Assembly (NCBI RefSeq): GCF_042685365.1
Contig: NZ_JBHUMY010000007.1
Location: 124,001-188,000, forward strand
Length of the DNA: 64,000 bases
Direction: 5' to 3'
Origin: Paenibacillus_AP thailandensis
GTDB lineage: Bacteria; Bacillota; Bacilli; Paenibacillales; Paenibacillaceae
Below, piece after piece: positions 60,207 through 64,000 of the stretch. The translations under genes were made by a program, and so were the position numbers. The first letter of the stretch is position 1, and each line of letters begins with the position of its first letter. The notes under the pieces were generated by a model that saw only the letters and a list, made by a program, of their open reading frames with translations, ran no database searches and was not told where the DNA came from.

Positions 60207-60234
60207 GATAATGATTTTCATTATCGACATTATA
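60207..60234 (-). promoter_or_regulatory. Fur box and -10 of the siderophore-binding gene
   Basis: GATAATGATTTTCATTATC (60207-60225) matches the 19-base Fur consensus at 17 positions. TATAAT of the minus strand is at 60234-60229. Confidence 0.85.
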
Positions 60235-60274
60235 TAAAAAGATCGAATGAGTGGAAATAGACAAATCGTCAAAA

Positions 60275-61102
60275 TCAGGTGGACGATTGCCCAAATCCGG
60301 AGCGGAACGCCGTCGGGGTGACGCCGGTATGCTTTTTGAACAAGCGGCTGAAATAATGGGCATCGGCGTAACCGACGCTCGACGCAATCTCGTTTACGTT
60401 GCAAGGGCTGGCGGCGAGCAGCTGCTTGGCCCGGTTCATTCGGTGCTGAATCAAATAATCGATCGGAAACAGCCCCGTATATTTGCGGAACAAATACGAA
60501 AACCGCTTGACGCTTAGGCCGTGCATGTCCGCCAGCTGCTTCAGCGTCAGCGGCTCCATATAATGGCCGTGAATGTATTCCATCGCTTGTTCGACGACGG
60601 TTGTGCTGTCCCGGTTCCGCTCGTTGCGCATGCCGGTCAGGATATGGAACAGCAGGCCGTAAAACAGCTCCTTGACGCGCACCGCCTGCATCGGTCCGGG
60701 GCTTGCGCTCGCCGAATGCAGCGCGGCCAGCTTTTCTTCCAGATTCGGAATCCGCCGCCCGTCCAACCTGTAATGGGCTTCGGAATATCCGGCCGGCTCC
60801 CCCTTCGGCCCGTTCAGAGCGTAATGAATGAGAATATATTCAAAACCGGACGGGCCAACCTCAAGCCGAAGCGTCATCCGTTTGCCGCCGTGAACGATGC
60901 TGCCGGGAACTAATTCGTAAGGCGTGCCGTCGAAAATAAAGGATGCTTGTCCCCGCAGCGCAAATACGAAGCCGGCGCTTGGCGTCGGACGGTCCTTCGT
61001 ATGGCCGTAATAGCTGCCGGGCTTTAATTCGCTTCGATATACCCCGGCAATCGTCAATGCCCCTTCGGCGAATTGCCGGGCCAGCTCGTTCAAATCCGCC
61101 AT
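60275..61102 (-). CDS. AraC-family regulator, Btr-like
   Basis: 275 residues: an N-terminal cupin-like sensor (about 20-130) and a C-terminal AraC double HTH (about 170-270) with QLADMHGLSVKRFSYLFRKYTG and EIASSVGYADAHYFSRLFKKHTGVTP. In B. subtilis, Btr activates siderophore uptake upon binding its ligand. Here the gene sits just ahead of a siderophore-binding gene. GGGAGGGG precedes the ATG. Confidence 0.85.
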   Translation of the reverse strand: MADLNELARQFAEGALTIAGVYRSELKPGSYYGHTKDRPTPSAGFVFALRGQASFIFDGTPYELVPGSIVHGGKRMTLRLEVGPSGFEYILIHYALNGPKGEPAGYSEAHYRLDGRRIPNLEEKLAALHSASASPGPMQAVRVKELFYGLLFHILTGMRNERNRDSTTVVEQAMEYIHGHYMEPLTLKQLADMHGLSVKRFSYLFRKYTGLFPIDYLIQHRMNRAKQLLAASPCNVNEIASSVGYADAHYFSRLFKKHTGVTPTAFRSGFGQSST

Positions 61103-61153
61103 CCGTCGCCCCTCCCGTCCATCCGGATCGTCTTCCTTCCTATCCGCTTGCGG

Positions 61154-63208
61154 TTACCGCTTCGGCAGCAGCCGGACGTACCGGTCCGACAGCTCCATCA
61201 GCTTCATGACATAATCGTAGTCGGCCCGGTAAGCGCCGAAATCGCCGACGGGCTGCAGCGTATCGAGCGAAATGGCCGTCCCGTCGGCAAACGACGAGCC
61301 GGGAATAAAAACGACGTCGTCGTTGAAAAACGATCCCGTCGGCAAATAATATCTCATCCCGATCACGTTGCGGTCAACCGCAAGCAAATTGCGGCCGAAC
61401 GCCGTGAAGCCTTCGTCCGCAAGCGGGATGCCCAGCAGCCCGGCAGCCGTCGGCATTATGTCGAGCTGGCCTCCCGTCGTTTCCACCGTCCGTCCGGCCG
61501 TCCCCGGCACATGGAACAGAAGCGGAATGTTAAAGCGGCTGATACGGGAATCGTAAGCGATGCCGAGCTGCGTTCGGATAAATTCGTCGTTTGCCTTCTC
61601 CGGCTGCACGCCGAAATGGTCGCCGTAAACGACCAGCATCGTATGCTCCCAGATGCCTTCCGCTTTAAGCCGGTCGATCAGCGTGCCCAGCGCATAATCG
61701 GCATAGCTTGCCGCTTGCAAATAATCGCCCAGAAACGTGCCGTCCAGCCCTTCCGGCAGCTTAAGCCGCTTCCGGTCGTCCGGCACTTGAAACGGATAAT
61801 GGCTGGAGGCTGTAACGAACTGCGCGTAAAACGGCTTGCCCTCATCGCTCAGCTTCTTCAGCTCCTCGGTACCGAAGCGGTACAGCTCCTCATCGGAGGC
61901 GCCGAAGTCGTTGAAATGATCGTTCGTGTAATACGGCTTGTCGTAATACTTATCGAATCCGAGCGCCGGGTACAGCATATCCCGGTCCCAGAACGTCACG
62001 TCATTGACGTGGAAAGTGGCCGACGTGTAGCCCCGTGCGGCCAGCAGCCGCTGCAAACTCGGAAGCTCCCGGTCCCCGTAGCCCGTCGACATCGCGGCCT
62101 CGCCCGTCGGATAAATGGACGTTCCCGACATAAACTCGGCGTCCGACGTATTGCCTTGCCCGATCTGCTGATACACATGGGGAAAATAGTAGCTTTCCTT
62201 CGTCAGCGAATTGAGCACCGGCGTCACCTCCTGCCCTTGCACTAAGAGGCCGATCGGGAAAGCTTGGAAAGCCTCCAGCTGAATGACGATGACGTTCATC
62301 CCTTTCGCCGCGCCAAACGACTCGCCTTTCCCTTCCTGGCCCGTTGCGCCCGGTTCGCCGTCCACGTACGGATAGCTTTGCTGCAGCGCCTCGATTTCGG
62401 CTTTCGTCTCTTCGAGGCTGGCGCCTTTTAAAGCGATCGCCTCCCGGCTTTGGCTGATGGCCGCCGCCACTTCGTAGCTCAGCAGCCCGAGTCGTTCCGA
62501 CTGGACAAGCTCGTTCGTCACGTGGCGATTGTCATAGACATACAAGACGGAGACGGTAACTCCCGCCGCCACTCCGAGAAGCAGCCATAAGCGTGCCGCC
62601 GCGCGCCTGCGGACGGTTCGAACGCCGGTCCGTTCCCTGGTTGACCGCACATCGCCTTGTCCGGCTGCGGAAATAACGACCGGCGTTTTGGATTCGATGT
62701 CCGTTCGCACGTTCCCCCCATTGCCGCCATGCCCGGTTGCCGGACTAAGGGTCCGGCCGCCTGCGCGGCGTTTCCGAACCTTTTGGACAACAATAAAGAC
62801 CAAGCAACCGATAAGGATTAGAACGATATCGGCAAAATAACTATAGTAAACCGGCCGGATAAGCGCATCGACGCTCTCGCGGACTTGTCCGACCTGATCG
62901 ATGGCCTTAAGCGCCGTATAAGTCGGCACCGAGCCGTAATAGGCGAAGTATACGGTAACCGCAAACAACACGACGGACAAAACGGCGTTAGCCGTTCCAT
63001 AAGCGGCGTTCCTCCAGCGCGAAGACGCGGCAAGCCCGATTAGCGACAGCAGCGCCAGCACGGACGCGGCGTCCGCGACCAGATGGCCGGCGGCCGAAAT
63101 CCCGCCGTAAAGCCAAAAGCGAAGCAGCGCCAGCTTCAGCAGAAGCAGCGCCGCCGTTATCCAGAACATCGGCAGCCTGCGTTTCGGTCCCGATTTTTGC
63201 TGCTTCAT
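61154..63208 (-). CDS. LtaS-type lipoteichoic acid synthase family protein
   Basis: 684 residues. Five N-terminal membrane helices, a long polar linker (about 150-235), then an extracellular sulfatase-fold domain. Catalytic/metal motifs are VIQLEAFQ, GNTSDAEF (nucleophile Thr), SSHYPF and VVYGDHFG. It transfers glycerol-phosphate from phosphatidylglycerol or modifies a teichoic/polyglycerolphosphate polymer. The linker, which includes a second hydrophobic stretch, is longer than in LtaS. ATG at 63208 has GGAAGGGG 11 bases upstream. Confidence 0.88.
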   Translation of the reverse strand: MKQQKSGPKRRLPMFWITAALLLLKLALLRFWLYGGISAAGHLVADAASVLALLSLIGLAASSRWRNAAYGTANAVLSVVLFAVTVYFAYYGSVPTYTALKAIDQVGQVRESVDALIRPVYYSYFADIVLILIGCLVFIVVQKVRKRRAGGRTLSPATGHGGNGGNVRTDIESKTPVVISAAGQGDVRSTRERTGVRTVRRRAAARLWLLLGVAAGVTVSVLYVYDNRHVTNELVQSERLGLLSYEVAAAISQSREAIALKGASLEETKAEIEALQQSYPYVDGEPGATGQEGKGESFGAAKGMNVIVIQLEAFQAFPIGLLVQGQEVTPVLNSLTKESYYFPHVYQQIGQGNTSDAEFMSGTSIYPTGEAAMSTGYGDRELPSLQRLLAARGYTSATFHVNDVTFWDRDMLYPALGFDKYYDKPYYTNDHFNDFGASDEELYRFGTEELKKLSDEGKPFYAQFVTASSHYPFQVPDDRKRLKLPEGLDGTFLGDYLQAASYADYALGTLIDRLKAEGIWEHTMLVVYGDHFGVQPEKANDEFIRTQLGIAYDSRISRFNIPLLFHVPGTAGRTVETTGGQLDIMPTAAGLLGIPLADEGFTAFGRNLLAVDRNVIGMRYYLPTGSFFNDDVVFIPGSSFADGTAISLDTLQPVGDFGAYRADYDYVMKLMELSDRYVRLLPKR

Positions 63209-63241
63209 AACGAGCAAGACCCCTTCCTGTATCCAACAAAA

Positions 63242-63270
63242 GAAGAAGCCCTCTAGACGGCGGCTTCTTC
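63242..63270 (-). terminator. Terminator of the acetyl-esterase gene
   Basis: GAAGAAGCC (63242-63250) with GGCTTCTTC (63262-63270); the minus-strand tail is CTTTTG. Lies between the esterase and LtaS-like genes. Confidence 0.55.
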
Positions 63271-63427
63271 CAACTTCTATGAATTATGAAGTTTATGTTA
63301 ATACAAGAGCGGTCCGATCGCAACAAAGCGGAAGGAAGTGGCACCAGATGCACGGCTTTCCGGACATGCGGCCGGCCGGCGCAGGCCATCCGCCGCTTCG
63401 GTCGCAACCTCCGGGCGGCGCCGGGAC

Positions 63428-64000
63428 CTACAGCTTCAGCAGAAACTGCATCGCCTTCTCGCCGAAGCCCGGCAAATGCTCATGCCCGAAGTCGGGATAA
63501 ATTTCGGCCGATTTGTTGGAGCGGATTTTGTTGAACGCGGCGAACTGCGTGGACGGCGGGCACACCGTGTCGGCTAAGCCGACACCCATCAGCACCTCGC
63601 CTTGGATGCGTTCCGCCAAATGTTGAATGTCGATGTACCCGAGCCGGGTAAAAATTTCATCCTCCCGCTTATGCTGCGGGTCGAAATGGCGGAAAAACGT
63701 CTTCAGCTCGGCATAAGCGTCCTTCGCCAAATCCATCTCCCAAACGCGCTTATAGTCGCTCAGGAACGGATAAACCGGCGCCAGCCGCTTAATCCGCGGC
63801 TCTAGCGCCGCACAGGCGATCGTGAGCCCGCCGCCTTGCGAACCGCCCATCGCGCCGACCCGCTCCGGATCCACCTCGGGCATGCTCATCGCGATGCCGG
63901 CCAGCTGAGCCGTATCGAGGAATATATGGCGGAACAATAAATTATCCGGATGGTCGTTCAAGCCGCGGACGATATGGCCGTTCATCGTCGTTCCTTTCAC
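63428..64000 (-). CDS. Acetyl esterase of the AXE1/cephalosporin-C deacetylase family (5' end outside)
   Basis: 190 visible residues of the C-terminal part. The nucleophile elbow GAMGGSQGGGL, an Asp-containing loop (GLADTVCPPSTQFAAFN) and catalytic His in DFGHEHLPGF are typical of carbohydrate esterase family 7. It removes acetyl groups from xylo-oligosaccharides or cephalosporin C. The N-terminal part, including the oxyanion region, lies beyond position 64000. Confidence 0.88.
   Translation of the reverse strand: MKGTTMNGHIVRGLNDHPDNLLFRHIFLDTAQLAGIAMSMPEVDPERVGAMGGSQGGGLTIACAALEPRIKRLAPVYPFLSDYKRVWEMDLAKDAYAELKTFFRHFDPQHKREDEIFTRLGYIDIQHLAERIQGEVLMGVGLADTVCPPSTQFAAFNKIRSNKSAEIYPDFGHEHLPGFGEKAMQFLLKL

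Overview
The window looks like chromosome of a moderately high-GC, spore-forming Gram-positive bacterium of the Paenibacillaceae (Paenibacillus- or Cohnella-like). This is inferred from sigma-A promoters, strong AGGAGG-type ribosome binding sites, an SLH-domain surface protein, SwrC-type RND pumps with lipoprotein adaptors, an LtaS-type synthase, a SleB-type hydrolase, a CD3324-family protein and a Btr-like AraC regulator. I saw no rRNA, tRNA, CRISPR array, transposase or prophage gene.

Layout. 1-90: start of a secreted protein running off the left edge. 276-6011: promoter, dyad operator, RND efflux operon (adaptor, pump) and a TetR regulator, closed by a 44-bp perfect palindrome used as a bidirectional terminator. 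6018-13791: two-gene surface operon, an SLH protein translationally coupled to a 2145-residue PKD/LamG-type protein, behind a promoter and a leader terminator. 13980-16565: GT-C-like membrane protein and EamA transporter. 16707-19564: promoter, ykkC subtype-2 riboswitch (ppGpp/PRPP class), terminator and a three-gene ABC-2 exporter (COG4586/COG4587/COG3694 type). 19561-21822: PHP phosphatase and an MFS transporter with a large leader hairpin over its ribosome binding site. 21883-28843: a second RND pump and adaptor behind a sensor kinase, response regulator and HxlR regulator. Divergent from these are a DsbA-like protein and a luciferase-like monooxygenase (29001-30729).

30854-31979: YdjM/DUF457 membrane protein under an SOS-box-like palindrome, with a small unknown gene. 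32142-34096: GNAT acetyltransferase and a divergent MocR regulator. 34128-36251: modular pectate lyase. 36819-41090: small unknowns, methyltransferase, thioesterase, membrane proteins and a lipoprotein. 41158-42252: Fur-box siderophore-binding lipoprotein. 42350-46167: VOC protein, FMN reductase, NarL-type regulator and a GAF kinase with an AirS/YhcY-like cysteine cluster. 46433-46897: hairpin-rich leader, an overlapping small ORF and a CD3324-family gene. 47024-53838: surface-polysaccharide genes (sugar epimerase, UDP-glucose dehydrogenase, enolase-family enzyme, UDP-galactopyranose mutase, two glycosyltransferase-like proteins). 53927-56985: MurG paralogue, SleB hydrolase, nucleoside deoxyribosyltransferase, membrane protein. 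57179-59055: MFS pump and divergent ArsR regulator. 59164-61102: Fur-box siderophore-binding lipoprotein and a Btr-like AraC activator. 61154-63208: LtaS-like synthase. 63428-64000: 3' part of an acetyl-esterase gene.

Main themes are efflux under several different local regulators, cell-surface construction, iron scavenging with orphan binding proteins, and many RNA or palindromic control sites. The strongest leads are the riboswitch-controlled exporter, the MFS leader hairpin whose only DNA mismatch becomes a G-U pair in the sense RNA, the compositionally foreign segment spanning the two surface genes, the SOS-like YdjM operator, and a dispersed hairpin repeat found three times, once inside a coding region.
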